This document shows positions 1 through 10,422 of a DNA stretch of 64,000 nucleotides, one piece after another. Where the stretch lies: assembly GCA_035236585.1 (NCBI GenBank), contig CP141137.1, positions 9,998,327-10,062,326 of the forward strand, read 5' to 3'. Source of the DNA: Warburgia ugandensis. Its lineage: Eukaryota; Streptophyta; Magnoliopsida; Canellales; Canellaceae. Positions within the stretch are counted from its first letter, which is position 1. Every line of letters begins with the position of its first letter. Under the pieces are notes generated by a model that was not told the DNA's origin, did no database searches, and worked only from the letters and a program-made list of their open reading frames with translations. The translations under genes and the position numbers were made by a program.

Positions 1-631
1 GCTGTTTGGACCCATTATCCTGAAACTGAAAACATCCATGGGAGATTGATTCAATCAAACAAATCCTGCTCCAGTTCCCTCTTTTTCGTAGGCAAAAGGA
101 AACCCTTCATTCCATTGAATTCTACAGGAATTCACCAGAACTTAACTTATATTTTAAAACATTCAAATTCTCTTCAGTTCTGCTAATGATGAACTAATAA
201 TGCAATCCATAGACCATAAAACAACGTTTCCATTATCAAACGACTATCGAAATATGAAAATTCAGCTTTGTGACTGAATTGACAATTCGAATTCTTGGCT
301 GAACAGTTTTGCATTATCAATGAACTCTACACCCAGCTCGGCAATACTTCACATTTGTAAAGCTAATAGAGTCCGAACCCCCAAAACCCCTTACCGTCAC
401 CGAACCCTATCGTTAATTTGTTAAAGCTCAACCTACATTCAAATTTGTCAAATTCTCCAATACTTCTGTTAAACTGAAACATCACGTGAAGTCTGGCCAA
501 ATAATTCCACAAACACTCTAACCAGGGCCACAAATTCACACCCAAATTTATAGTCAAAATCTGTACTACGTGACAAGTAGCACAAAGGACCCGAAAACTG
601 AACCAAGAAAATTGATGAGTGAAAAAAGTAC
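1..631 (-). other. Intron 1 of the AMSH-like gene (partial)
   Basis: This AT-rich stretch follows the splice donor of the AMSH-like first exon on the minus strand. I find no convincing second exon in it, so the first intron probably continues past the left edge. The open frames here do not resemble known proteins. Confidence 0.5.
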
Positions 632-745
632 CCGTTTGAGAAGATTATCAGCAATTCGGTAGTAAAAACGAAGAGAAAGTCGATTATCGACATCGATTCT
701 CGGCGTGCTTGCCGCGATATTGACTGCGCCGGAAGAATATGGCAT
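632..745 (-). CDS. AMSH: AMSH-like ubiquitin isopeptidase, exon 1 (gene continues off the left edge)
   Basis: The 38 codons from the ATG at 745 down to 632 end with the motif IDVDNR, then YYRIADNLLK. This is the N-terminal signature of plant AMSH proteins, the MPN+/JAMM metalloproteases that remove K63-linked ubiquitin chains at the ESCRT/endosome step. The exon ends in phase 0 at CGG followed by a GT donor (631-630), where AMSH genes continue with the helical MIT-like region. The catalytic JAMM domain would lie in later exons outside the window. The lead-in of about 14 residues before IDVDNR fits AMSH1 better than AMSH3, which starts very close to this motif. The family call rests on one short but highly characteristic exon; the paralogue is an inference. 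Confidence 0.8.
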
Positions 746-1306
746 CTTTTAGGGCTTTTTTATTTTCTTTTTCTTTCTTCTTCAGGATTATCGCATTTTC
801 CGGAGATCCAAGAAGAAGAAGGAGAAGACAAAACCTTGAAACCCTAATTTCAAAAGGTTTGGATTAAAGAGGACGGGGTTCCTTCCTCGATGGCCGATGA
901 TTCTGCAAGCGAGAGAGAAAATCAAAAACGGCGTTGCAGGCCGGGGGGAGGCGGTCCGGTTAGGGAGCCGAGGTAATAGATTGGGAAGGAGAAAGAAAAA
1001 ACTCCTTGAAAAATTTATATGACCGTAATTGCCCCCGGCAACTGATTGAATTCCAAATTAATGATCCATGACTCCATGCTAAGCTCATGAGAAACAGTTT
1101 TGACTTGTGACATGGACGTGACGGGCTGGATCCAAACGGGGCCCAGCTTATTTATGGCCATACACTTGGACTTAAAATGAAGCATCCGTTGGATCTTACT
1201 GAAGAAAAAGAGTAACGGGGAAGAATATGATCTTGCCACCTCAAAGAGTTAGAATAGTATAACTTTTGTGGTAATTCTCCAAGGATAATTCTGGTCCCAC
1301 TAAACT
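746..1306. other. Upstream region of the AMSH-like gene
   Basis: The 5' leader and promoter side of the minus-strand AMSH-like gene. It is GC-richer than the surroundings, with purine tracts (810-830) and a telo-box. A 28-codon plus-strand frame beginning at 890 is probably chance. No other gene is seen. Confidence 0.5.
840..847. promoter_or_regulatory. Telo-box AACCCTAA upstream of AMSH-like ATG
   Basis: AACCCTAA sits about 95 bp upstream of the AMSH-like start codon. Telo-boxes are common in leaders of plant housekeeping genes. The same motif lies upstream of DUF1639-B at 40135. Confidence 0.45.
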
Positions 1307-1391
1307 AAAAGAGCAGCTTGATACAAAGCTCACACATATGCAAGGTCCGGGGAAGGACAAAGGTCAATAGTATGTAGTTTTACCTTGCCCA
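1307..1391 (-). repeat. Au SINE, 3' half only
   Basis: The plus strand reads as the reverse complement of the Au SINE 3' half: the T-rich tail end next to the GCAGC motif, the GGTCCGGGGAAGG block, then the ACCTTGC block. The tRNA-like head is absent, so the copy is 5'-truncated or decayed. Confidence 0.65.
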
Positions 1392-1448
1392 AAGGTGTGT
1401 TTGGCAGTTACTTTTTAATTTAAGTTTTCGAAGCACGCTAGTAGAAAT

Positions 1449-2322
1449 GGTTTTTTACAAAATTGCCATCACATTTTGATAATTTTGCCACAAAAAATCA
1501 AATATTTTTTTAGTTTTATAAATTTATGATTAAGTTTTTGTGAGCTTTGCAAAAATGTTATTTTATTAATTTTTCATTCTCCTTCGCTATTAGTATTTTT
1601 AGAATTTCAATATTACCCTTCTCTATTTTGAATTCAAGTTCAGTACTTTAGAACTGTAACTCATGATAAAGTCTTTGGGCATTAAGTTCAATGACTTTCT
1701 GATGGAAAGTTTTAGTAAAACTTAGTATTTAACACTACAGTTATATTTTAACAAAAACTAACAAATAGTGAGATATTCAACCTCTAGCATACCAACCTAT
1801 GTAATAGTGCAGGTTAAGCTTCTTTAATGATATTTAATAATTTAAACTTTAATTTCTCACTAAAAACTAATATAAAACTCTTTCCAACACAAATTAGAAC
1901 ATAGTCAATTCTTTGGATCAATAAAAAATCAAGTTTAAAACATAAGTAACTATTCTTTTTCACGGGAACAGTGATGAGTAGTAGACTTTAAAATCTTTCT
2001 TTAATGCCTTTTTGAATCAAAATTGGAAATCTAAAACTTGGGACTTCTTCTCAATTTCTTCTATCTAGTACGATCAAGTTTAGAGATTCTAGGTAATTAA
2101 CAAAACAAAAAGTCATGTACAAAGTCCTCATGTTCATCGTTGTCCTTTTGCTAGAAGGGTAATATTGGAATTCTCAAAAAATAATTAGAAAGGAGATGGA
2201 AAATTAACAAAATAGCAATTTTGCAAAGCTCACAAAAACTTAATGGAAAATTTGCAAAATTTTAAAAAAGTTGAATTTTTTTCAAAAATACCAAAATATA
2301 ATTACATGTTTGCAAAAAACCC
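1449..2322. mobile_element. MULE-like or foldback element with about 170 bp terminal inverted repeats
   Basis: Positions 1449-1622 are the reverse complement, with scattered changes, of 2153-2322. The outer ends read GGTTTTTTACAAAATT and, inverted, GGGTTTTTTGCAAAC. Shared inner blocks include a TTGCAAAGCTCACAAAAACT segment. Long TIRs like this suggest a non-autonomous Mutator-like element. I see no clear 9 bp target duplication and no coding capacity, so the class is tentative. Confidence 0.55.
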
Positions 2323-2696
2323 ATTTTTCTCTAAATTGTGGGGGTTGATGTATAGAAATGAATTTTTTTGAAAGACCAAAAACAATAATTTTCAAATGCA
2401 TTTAGAATGTTTAAAAAAAAAAAACAAAAATGAAGTTCCCAAATACAGCCCCATTATTGTGGTAGAACCAAATTTCTTCAAAAGGGCTCTCTCCTTTTGC
2501 TATCAAACAACTTAATTAAAACAATGATTTGTTTGTAGCAACAAAATGTTGGAGTTGTATTGATCTATTTTCTTAGTAGGTAAGCTAATTGAACCTCTCA
2601 TCTTAAGGTGAGGTTTTGATTTCTTTACCATTGGGCTGAGCTAATTTTTACTACATTATCTCAACTATTAGGATGAACTCATCATCGTCCTTTTCT

Positions 2697-2873
2697 AGAA
2701 GGGTTATATTTGAATTTTGAAAATAAAAACTAGCTGAGAAGGAGATGGAAAACTAATAAAATAGCAATTTTGCAAAGGTCTCGAAAACTTAATGGCAAAT
2801 TTGCAAAATTAAAAAAAAAGTTAGATATTTTACAAAAATAACAAAATATAATGACATGTTTACAAAAAACCCC
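2697..2873. repeat. Extra copy of the MULE-like TIR
   Basis: Repeats the right-hand TIR of the 1449-2322 element in the same orientation: the AGAAGGGT start, the AGCAATTTTGCAAAG block and the ACAAAAAACCCC end. It is probably one end of a related, rearranged element. Confidence 0.6.
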
Positions 2874-3120
2874 AAGTAGAATTGGGATGCAATCTGGGTA
2901 GTGCTAGCAAGGGGGGATTGGGTTATCTAGGTATTGTCGGGCTACCAGCGTAGTGCTGGGGGGGGGATGATCTGTGTATCTCCCCAACAGGGGGGCGATC
3001 TTGGGTTGCTATAACACCATGGTTGCTGTCGATCAAGTAACTTCGACATGGTAGTATGGTGAAGGGACACTCGCGGCTGGAAAATGTGCTAAAAACTGGG
3101 GTTGCCAAAAGAGATGATGG
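2874..3120. other. GC-rich island between two MULE TIR-like copies
   Basis: A segment of about 245 bp with G-runs stands out from very AT-rich flanks. It is bounded on both sides by copies of the MULE-like TIR. A 61-codon minus-strand frame (3108-2923) is open but unrecognised. It could be a captured gene fragment, but this is inference from composition and position only. Confidence 0.35.
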
Positions 3121-3257
3121 TACTATTGGAATTTTGTAGAATTTAACATGGAAGGAAGATGAAAACTTAACAGAGTGGCAAATTTACAAAATTCCTAAAA
3201 ACTTAATGGCAAATTTGCAACAATGTCAAAATGGAATGAGATTTTTGCTAAAATCCC
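3121..3257. repeat. Degenerate third copy of the MULE-like TIR
   Basis: Shares the ACTTAATGGCAAATTTGCAA block and overall order with 2697-2873, same orientation, more diverged and shorter. Confidence 0.5.
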
Positions 3258-3457
3258 TAAAATTACTGTGAATGGGATGAGATTGTCATTATATTTATCA
3301 GAGAAGAATGCTTGAGTCTTGAACACAGCAAACGATTAAGGTTGTTGCGTCCCCAAATTACCATGTGGGCTCCATATATGGTTTGTCAGACACATTCATC
3401 TAATTTCTATGATTTTGGTTGATTACTATTCCTTAAACAACATTCACTGAATGAGTA

Positions 3458-3641
3458 TAAAAAGGGCAGCCCTAGTGCATGAAGCTCCTACCTATGCAAG
3501 GTTTGGGGAAGGGGTGGACCACAAGGGCCTAAAGTATACAGCTTTACCTTGCATTTGCAAGAGGCTGTTTCCATGCCTTGAACCCGTGACCTTAAGGTCA
3601 CACAACAACAACTTTTACCATTGCACTAAGGCTCTCCTTCT
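3458..3641 (-). repeat. Au SINE, near full length
   Basis: Reverse complement of the complete Au layout. On the plus strand: tail AAAAAGGGCAGCCC, GAAGCTCC, TTTGGGGAAGGGG, TTACCTTGCA, GAGGCTG, the box B-like GAACCCGTGACC and the head ending CTCTCCTTCT. Tail-to-head length is about 184 bp. Imperfect GAATRAGTAT words on both flanks may be a decayed target duplication. Confidence 0.85.
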
Positions 3642-3916
3642 ATTAATTGAATAAGTATGAAAACTGAAAAGGGCATACTTGCAGTGTACAAATATGGGCT
3701 ATCAGTTTAAAAATGAATGAGTTGAGAGCACATTCTTTGGCACTTTGATATTTTAAAATTTCCCATTCCAAAAAAGAAGAAGAAAGAAATTAATTATGTT
3801 ACAAGATTGATATTTTAAAATAATTTCGAGTGCCAAAATCACCTTATGATGAAGTTATTAATATTGGATGAGGATCCTCTCTTACTAGAGGCAATGGCCT
3901 AGACCATGGAGCTTAC

Positions 3917-4100
3917 TTAAAAAGGCAGCACCGATGAACGAAGCTCCCGCCTATGCAGGGTTTGGGGAAGGGGCAGACCACAAGAACCTCTAGTAGGCAG
4001 CCTTATCTTGCATTTTGCGAGAGGCTGATTCCACGCCTTGAACTTGTGACCTCAAGGTCACATGATGACAACTTTTACTGTTGTGCCAAGGCTCCCCTTC
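3917..4100 (-). repeat. Au SINE, near full length
   Basis: The same block order as the 3458 copy, including GGTTTGGGGAAGGGGCAG and the head end GGCTCCCCTTC. It faces the plus-strand copy at 4501, giving an inverted SINE pair about 400 bp apart. Confidence 0.85.
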
Positions 4101-4500
4101 AGGCTAAAGTATAAGTGGCAACCATTATTTCAAAGATCACAACAATTCGTCTAGTTGGGTGTCCATGAACGAGAATTAACCATTGTATGATGAGTATAAG
4201 ATGAGTATAATCCTTCATATGCTCTGACAATTATTTTGAAAGTCAATATAGCTCAATGGTTAGGTTGAGGCGCCTTCCCCATAAATAGGTCACAGTTGAA
4301 AGTAGTGCATCACATCCCTTTATGGGATATAGGAAAGGGTGTTTACACTTTAAGAGCATATCTTAGGAAAAAGTTTGAAATTTTTTGCACAAGTCATTTT
4401 AAAAGGCAGAAATAAAAGGCTATAGTTACCAAATTGGCTGAAATTTTATTACATGATTCATTCATAGTAGTTTAGAATATAGATGATTTGGATCATTGAA

Positions 4501-4680
4501 GGGGAGCCTTGACACAACAGTAACAGTTGTTATCATGTGACCTTGAGGTTATGGGTTCAAGGCATAGAATCAGCCTCTTGCAAAAATGCAAGGTAAGGCT
4601 GCCTATTTTAGGCCATTGTGGCCTGCCCCTTCCCCGGACCCCGCATAGGTAGGAGCTTCGTGCATTGGGGCTGCCCTTAT
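4501..4680 (+). repeat. Au SINE, full length with target duplication
   Basis: Starts GGGGAGCCTTGACACAAC and runs through the B-box region GGTTATGGGTTCAAGGC and the CCCCTTCCCCGGACCCCGC block to GGGGCTGCCCTTA. It is flanked by a 16 bp target duplication with one mismatch (4485-4500 and 4681-4696). This is one of the best preserved copies. Confidence 0.9.
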
Positions 4681-5044
4681 GATATGGATCATTGAAAATA
4701 GTGCTCTGTACTTATTCTCTAACCCACTTATGTTTTGCAAGTGATAATATGCAGACCCAACCATAGAGCTAGGATCTCATCTTTTATAAATTGTATAGAG
4801 GAAGAATAATAGAAATGTGTGCTTAATTAAGGAAAATTGTATATTTGTCCCTAGTTTGCTTAATTAGCCATACAAAATATACAAAAAACTATAATTTAGA
4901 TGACCCTAATTTTTAAAGATCTAAATCATTCACAATATTGCCCGTGACTTAAGAAGTCCTTTTAATTATAAAATGGATGTGAAACTTTTCACCAACTAAG
5001 ATAATCCAATGGATGAGAATTTTACGAAAAACCTCCGATCCATC
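4681..5044. other. No feature seen
   Basis: AT-rich intergenic sequence without a supported gene or repeat, apart from the right target duplication of the 4501 SINE at its start. Confidence 0.4.
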
Positions 5045-5265
5045 ATCCAAAAAGTCTACGCTGAAGTTGCATTCATCATTTAACTAATCACAAAGTGCAG
5101 AACAAAGAGGTTCTAGATGGTTGGGGACAACATGTTGCCGCTCCTCGTTACACTTGGTCGAAGGTTGGAGGTGACACTTTTCTCTTGTTAGAGAGATTTC
5201 AAATATAATTAGGAATTCGAATAATAAGCTGTAGGTAGTTTGCTTCGTCTCTTTGCCGAACCCCA
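5045..5265. repeat. Interspersed repeat shared with 13000-13195
   Basis: Shares ordered blocks with 13000-13195: CTCGTTACACTTGGT, GGAGGT..GTGACACTTT, CTCTTGTT, GTAGGTAGTTTGCTTC. On the minus strand a 100-codon frame is open here but broken in the other copy, so this is an unclassified repeat rather than a gene. Confidence 0.5.
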
Positions 5266-6005
5266 AAATAAGAAGAAAAGAGATTGACATTATGAGAGAG
5301 CAAACACCATTTTTAAACTCACTAAATAGATGTTTAATTTCTAGCAATGTAATTTTTCTAGGAGGATGTGCTACCTCTTTTCTCATTCATTTGCCATGAT
5401 TAATTGTCGTTTAAGTCATTCATTATGTTTGGAATGACTTTTATAGGTGATATATCAAATTGTTGTGAGCGTGAAGTCTGATTAGCTTGGTCCTGTTGTG
5501 TCCACATCAAATTATATTATGCTACTAACCATGGGTTAGGGGACGGAGCTTCGACATGGGCTGGGGGTGTAGGGGGTGTTGATAGAGCCCCCCGCACCAA
5601 AAACTGTAGATGGCTTTCCTCGTGTAATGTGGAAGGAGGACAAATTGCATATTTTGGTAACATATGTATGTATTCTCACGACCCTAGGGTTTTGTGAGGT
5701 TGGAGAAATCTTTTGCATCTCGTAGTGGCTATTTTTTGGCGGTGGAAATGGTGAAACTGGTGTGACCCTTTGGACGTATCTCGATTCAAAGATAACCACG
5801 TAAACTTGTGTGTGTGTGTGTGTTTTTTTTTTAAAATATCTGTCTTTGTTTTTGCATCTTTATGACATAAATGCTTTTGGCTTATGTTTTTTGAAACTAT
5901 TTGCACTAGGAATAAGAACTATGAATTAAATCATTTTTAAATAGTAATTTTTTTATATATTTTATAATAAACTGATGATCATCTAATTTTCAACTCAAAA
6001 TTTTG
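5266..6005. other. Intergenic; short TG run only
   Basis: No gene recognised. A (GT)n run with an adjacent T-tract lies at 5807-5832. Two overlapping short minus-strand frames (5536-5906) look like chance. Confidence 0.4.
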
Positions 6006-6186
6006 AAGGAGAGTTTTGGCACAACGATAAAAGTGGTCGTCATATGACCTTAAGGTCACATGTTTAAGGCGTGGAATCAGCTCTCACAAAATACAAGATA
6101 AGGCTGCCTATTATATGCCCTTATAGTCTGCCCCTTCCCTAGACCCTGCATAGGTGGGAACTTCGTGCACTGGGGCTGCCCTTTTT
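6006..6186 (+). repeat. Au SINE, full length, diverged
   Basis: AAGGAGAGTTTTGGCACAAC head, GGTCACATGTTTAAGGC B-box region, CCCCTTCCCTAGACCCTGC block and GGGGCTGCCCTTTTT tail. No clear target duplication. Confidence 0.85.
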
Positions 6187-7204
6187 AAAAGAGCTATTTT
6201 GCGATGGAAATAAGAATGATGGATTAAGGCATTCTTGAATAGTTAAAGTTTTACTTTGTAAAAATACGCCCAACGAACTTGAAATTTTGTCTCAGGCCTA
6301 TCTAAGGTACGCTTAACATGCTGAACGGCTTAGATCTCCAAACCGATTTTACCATACTGTAGAAAAAGGGCAGCTGGCTTCATCCGACGCTCAGAAGTGT
6401 CGACTCTGCGGGGACTCTTTGTATTTTGTAAGGTTTAGATTTTTTAAAGACTATTTTATTTGAATAATTTTAGCATGTTTCAATTTCAAGAATAGCATAA
6501 TCAGAGGATGATAACTTCCAGGGATAACTTCATCCACATTTTTGTTATTTCCCGCGTCAAACTTAGCCCAATTACTTTCCAAGAAAATAACAGCCCTCTC
6601 CTTCAGCTACAGAAGCAGGCTAGTTATAAGATGGATGCCCATATTTTCTAGTGGGAAAATATGAGAAGGCAGACATGCAAGTGGGGCCCAGTCATCAGGT
6701 TGATCCAGAACGCATATATGGTAGCCCGTTCTTTGGATTAGCCAGCACCAAAATCTGAGCCCACTTGATGATTCTAGCTTCTTGATTTGTGGCCCTTTAA
6801 AAATGGTTCGGAAACAAAAGATAAACGGTTCAAAATCGTCAATGAAACTTTTATTAAAAAGAAGTACTGTTGTCATTCAAGGGCGGATATATTCAATACT
6901 TGAGTCATCCACAACATACAGAGTAATATGAACAGTTTGGATTAACCAAAGAGTGGACCCACTAGTAGCTTTGCACGCTCGTATTTTCATTTGTGATAAT
7001 ACGCTTTTCCCTTTGATCTCTTTTGAATCTCCTCCGCTGGTTAATCTGCCGCCTACCACTAGGGCTCCTGCTATTGTATTCCCTTACCGTAATGCGCACC
7101 CACCAAATTATCCAACAACAAATTCTCAACCGGAGATCTGGCATGCGCACGACGCACCCATGCGTACCTTAAAGATTTTCCGGCCCTGCCCTTTCCGCAT
7201 AAAA
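6187..7204. other. Upstream region of DUF1639-A
   Basis: Intergenic and promoter-side sequence. It contains MITE-like words such as GGACCCAC but no element with clear ends. The 89- and 94-codon open frames here are not recognised and are probably chance. Confidence 0.4.
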
Positions 7205-7213
7205 TATATAAAT
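7205..7213 (+). promoter_or_regulatory. TATA box of DUF1639-A
   Basis: TATATAAAT about 225 bp before the start codon, followed by a strongly CT-rich leader (7248-7385), a usual plant promoter and 5' leader layout. Transcription would start near 7240. Confidence 0.55.
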
Positions 7214-7435
7214 CCAAAAACCATACCCGAACGTTAAAACCGCTTATATTTCTCTCTTTCTTTGTCTCGCTCGCTCTCTCTGCCTACGTTTTCCCGGCGA
7301 TTTCAGAGTCACCGGAATCCTTCTCTCTCTCTAAAAGCATTCAAATACTCTGCAACTTTCGAAGATTTTTTCTCTCTCTAGAATCCTTAAAACCTCTCAG
7401 AAAGTTGAAGGATTTCGCCTTCGCCGATCCGATCT

Positions 7436-8520
7436 ATGGTGATGATTTCCGGCGAGGTCGAAACAGCGAGGAGATTCATGGCTACGGCACCTCCGGAGAA
7501 ATCTCGGCCTCTCCACAACTTCGACATGCGTTTCTTGAAATGGGGGAACCAGAAGCACCTTCGCTGCATGAAAGTGAATCCCAACGGAGAAATGAACGCT
7601 TCCGATCGCAGATCGTCGCTTTCTGCCGAAGCAGAACCAGACGGAAAATATCTCTGCAGGAACGGATCAGATTCTGAGAAGAGGAGCTTGCGGAAGCATT
7701 GCTCGGCGTCTTCTTCTCCGGCGAGGAATTTCCCGTCGTTTGAGAAATTCCGGAAGCCGCCGCCGTCTCCGATCGGAGATTCTAGCAAGTTGAAGGCGGA
7801 TAAGGAATCGGATGATGGAATCGAGGAAATAAGAGCCAAGTTACTGGTCCATCTCCGTACGGTGGCTAGAAAGATGAAGTTTCCGGTGCCGGAAGATGAA
7901 GCTTCCGAGGAATCGGCGGCGAGGCCGTGGAATCTTAGAACGAGGAGAGCTGCTTGTAAGAATCCGAACGAGACCGGAGGAGGTTCGAAGAACGAAAACA
8001 AGCCGCCGGAAAAAGAACCTTTTCCAACGGTTTCGTCGCCGCCGGCGGAGATTCCGGTGAAGTCGCAGCGGTTGAGAAGTTTAGCCGCCGCGCAAACTGC
8101 AGAGAAAAAGGACAGAAGGAAATTCTCGGTCGCGCTGTCGCGAGATGAGATTGAAGAAGATTTTTTCTCTATGACGGGATCCAGGCCTGCTAGAAGGCCT
8201 AAGAAGAGGGCAAAAATCATACAGAAGCAATTAGATGTAAGATTATCGTTCCTAATTTTCCTGCTTTCCAACTTGCTGTCGTGTCTTCATTGCTTTTCAA
8301 AATCTGATGTAGGTTTCGTGTTTTTGCTAGGCTTGTTTTCCTGGGTTGTGGTTGTATGAAGTAACACCCGATTCGTACAAAGTTGGTGATTTTCCTGAAG
8401 CCGCACATGTAATCTGCCGTTGAATTGTTCTGTAATCTTGTTTTCATTGTTGATTTGAACTTTGTTCTATGATTTCAAGGGCTGCAACCAACATTTTGAT
8501 TGTGAATTTTGCAGAGGTAA
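7436..8520 (+). CDS. DUF1639 family protein (paralogue A), three exons
   Basis: Exons 7436-8236, 8331-8408 and 8515-8520 give 294 residues. The function of DUF1639 proteins is not established. The N-terminal LHNFDMRFLKWGNQKHLRC block and the C-terminal block (residues about 233-267, SRDEIEEDFFSMTGSRP then a basic run and IIQKQLD) identify the family. Exon 2 continues with CFPGLWLYEVTPDSYKV. Intron 1 (94 nt, GT-AG) falls directly after QLD. Intron 2 (106 nt) follows DFPEAAH and splices to an exon holding only AGG TAA. If intron 2 is retained, the frame stops at 8423. DUF1639-B has introns at exactly the same places. The second ATG at 7478 (MATAPPEKS) resembles family starts and may be the true one. 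The rest is basic and low complexity, so probably disordered. Confidence 0.85.
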
Positions 8521-8642
8521 CACGAAGGGGGAGACAGAATGGCTGTAGTTATGAAATTTTTGCAGGCTGACGATTTACTACTTCATTGTGACCTCAATTC
8601 GAGGTTTCAATACACCATCCATCTGTAAAATTGGCAATTTTT

Positions 8643-8648
8643 AATAAA
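8643..8648 (+). terminator. Polyadenylation signal of DUF1639-A
   Basis: AATAAA about 120 bp after the predicted stop, in T-rich 3' sequence. Confidence 0.45.
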
Positions 8649-10109
8649 AGTGGTGAATTCCTTGCTAATTTAAGTCTCAGTTTGATGAAATGCTATTCTG
8701 ATTTGTTCTTTTGATTAGTTATTACTTCCTGTTTTAGAACTTTTGTATTGAATAGGGTTGAGGGTTTCCTTTTACTTTTCTCAAGTAAAGAGGGTCGGGA
8801 TTTGCGTTGGGTTTTTTATATGGATGATTGGGAATGGAGAAACAGTTCGCGCCGGAGCAGAGAGTGCGGTGTAATTTCTTGAATATTTTCTTGGTTTTTA
8901 ACTGTTGGATTGGTTCATGTTGTCCAGAAACTAATTCAAAGGGACTTGGCATAGTCACCAACAATCTCGTGAATATAGATGAAAGCACGTATCAGATTCT
9001 CTTTCTCTACTAGGAAAGAAGATTACCAAATATGAGTTTCTCCTCTCGTTCTGTTTTTAGTGTTTGAAATAGGTCCATGCATAAGATCGAATCCCGTTCT
9101 ACCTGTAGAACAACTTGATGTTCATCTGCACAGCAGGGTACAAGTAGTGGAGCTTGTGATGAGATTTGATTTATGCGCTTCAAAATGCATCGGCAGTAAG
9201 GAAAGGAGTCGCAAAGATTTCTTGGTAACTGGTTTTAATGTAGTAACCTGAAAACAGGAAATGTTAGATGATAATAACACTTCATTGTTTTTCTCCTGAT
9301 GCATTTTGGTCGTTCATTGCGGAAAAGCATTGCAGGCATCTTCTCGTGATCTCTGTTTATCTGCTTTCGTTCAGTTTACTTACCTTCCAAAGAAGAAAAG
9401 GTGAGCAACGTTTACTCACAGATCAATTAATTACCTGTATACTAAACCAATTGCCGCTCTGCTGCTTTTACCTAAAGGTGGTAAACCAAATTCCAGGCTC
9501 CCTGGTTAAGAAAATGTGAAATCAAGGCAGCTGCCCAGAGAACTTCAAGCCCATTCACTCAAACTGGTAATGGTGTTGCATCTTTCACTTTTGAGAGTAA
9601 GGTATCATTCTGATTCTTGCATTCTTCCAGCCCAACTCCTCAAAAAATTTCCCCTGAAAATTGAGCTTGACAAGCTATTTCATCTGCAGATACAGAAAAT
9701 CACCTAGGTCATGCTTAGGTCTGGTTGGAGCTGAGCCTTTTAGGTGTTGTTTCTCATGGGGTTTGGTTATTTAGATATCTTCAGATTTTCATGGGCAAAC
9801 ATGAAGTTGATGTAAGTTGAACCAGAGTATGCCTGAGCCTGACTGATGATCTGAACGAAAAATGACGGCCCAATTGCAAGGGTTAATAATCAAGTAGATG
9901 GGACCATCTCTTTGAATGGGAATCTTACATGGCTCTCCTGAAAATAAAACTGTGAATCTCAAAGAAACCTAGGGGATTGTAGATTGAGATATAATTTTCA
10001 GGGGTTGGCTTTCATTGTAGAGCATTCCTTGGAGTGGAAAATAGAAGAGATTCTGTTATATACAAACTGAAACAGTTACTTGTAAGTTGGTGATGCTTAT
10101 GGTGCAGAT
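8649..10109. other. Downstream of DUF1639-A, no gene recognised
   Basis: AT-rich. Several short frames (for example 9268-9519 and 9516-9707) have no recognisable domain, codon signature or partner exons. Part may be 3' untranslated or read-through sequence of DUF1639-A. Confidence 0.35.
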
Positions 10110-10258
10110 CCGCCGCTCCACTCATTGTGTGATCTTGAGGTTAGGGGTTCAAGGCGTAGAAATAACTTCTTGCAAAATGCAAGATAAGGCTGCATATTAT
10201 TAACCCTTGTGATCTGTTCCTTTATACGTGGGAGCTTCGTACACTGAGACTACCCTTT
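10110..10258 (+). repeat. Au SINE, diverged, internally deleted
   Basis: GATCTTGAGGTTAGGGGTTC, the GCAAAATGCAAGATAAGGC block and GGGAGCTTCGTACACTG are recognisable. Part of the C-rich block is missing. It lies directly before another old copy in the same orientation. Confidence 0.7.
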
Positions 10259-10261
10259 TAT

Positions 10262-10422
10262 TAGAAATGAAAACCTTGAGCAGCTGTAGAGTTATACTCG
10301 TGCGACTTAAAAGTCACGGATTCACGGCATAAAAATAACTTCCTACAAATATGCAAGATAAGGCTGCCCTTTCTCCCGACTCGGCACGCGTCAGAGCTTC
10401 GTACACCAGGCTGCTCATTTTA
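10262..10422 (+). repeat. Au SINE, very diverged, tandem with the previous copy
   Basis: The order of blocks (head CCTTGAGCAGC, TGCAAGATAAGGCTGCC, AGAGCTTCGTACACC, GGCTGC then T-rich tail) matches Au but with many changes. Two SINEs stand head-to-tail here, possibly by insertion of one into the tail of the other. Confidence 0.6.

Noticed and set aside
890-976. 28-codon plus-strand frame MADDSASERENQK
   Set aside because: Too short, lies antisense to the AMSH-like promoter side, and has no further evidence.
4238-4340. tRNA-like word TAGCTCAATGGTTAG (A-box-like)
   Set aside because: No proper B-box or cloverleaf follows, so neither a tRNA gene nor a second SINE family is supported.
7387-8271. 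294-codon minus-strand frame
   Set aside because: It is the antisense shadow of DUF1639-A exon 1, whose plus-strand frame has family motifs and conserved introns.
9268-9707. Two short plus-strand frames downstream of DUF1639-A
   Set aside because: No domain, no family pattern, and no continuation by splicing that gives a recognisable protein.
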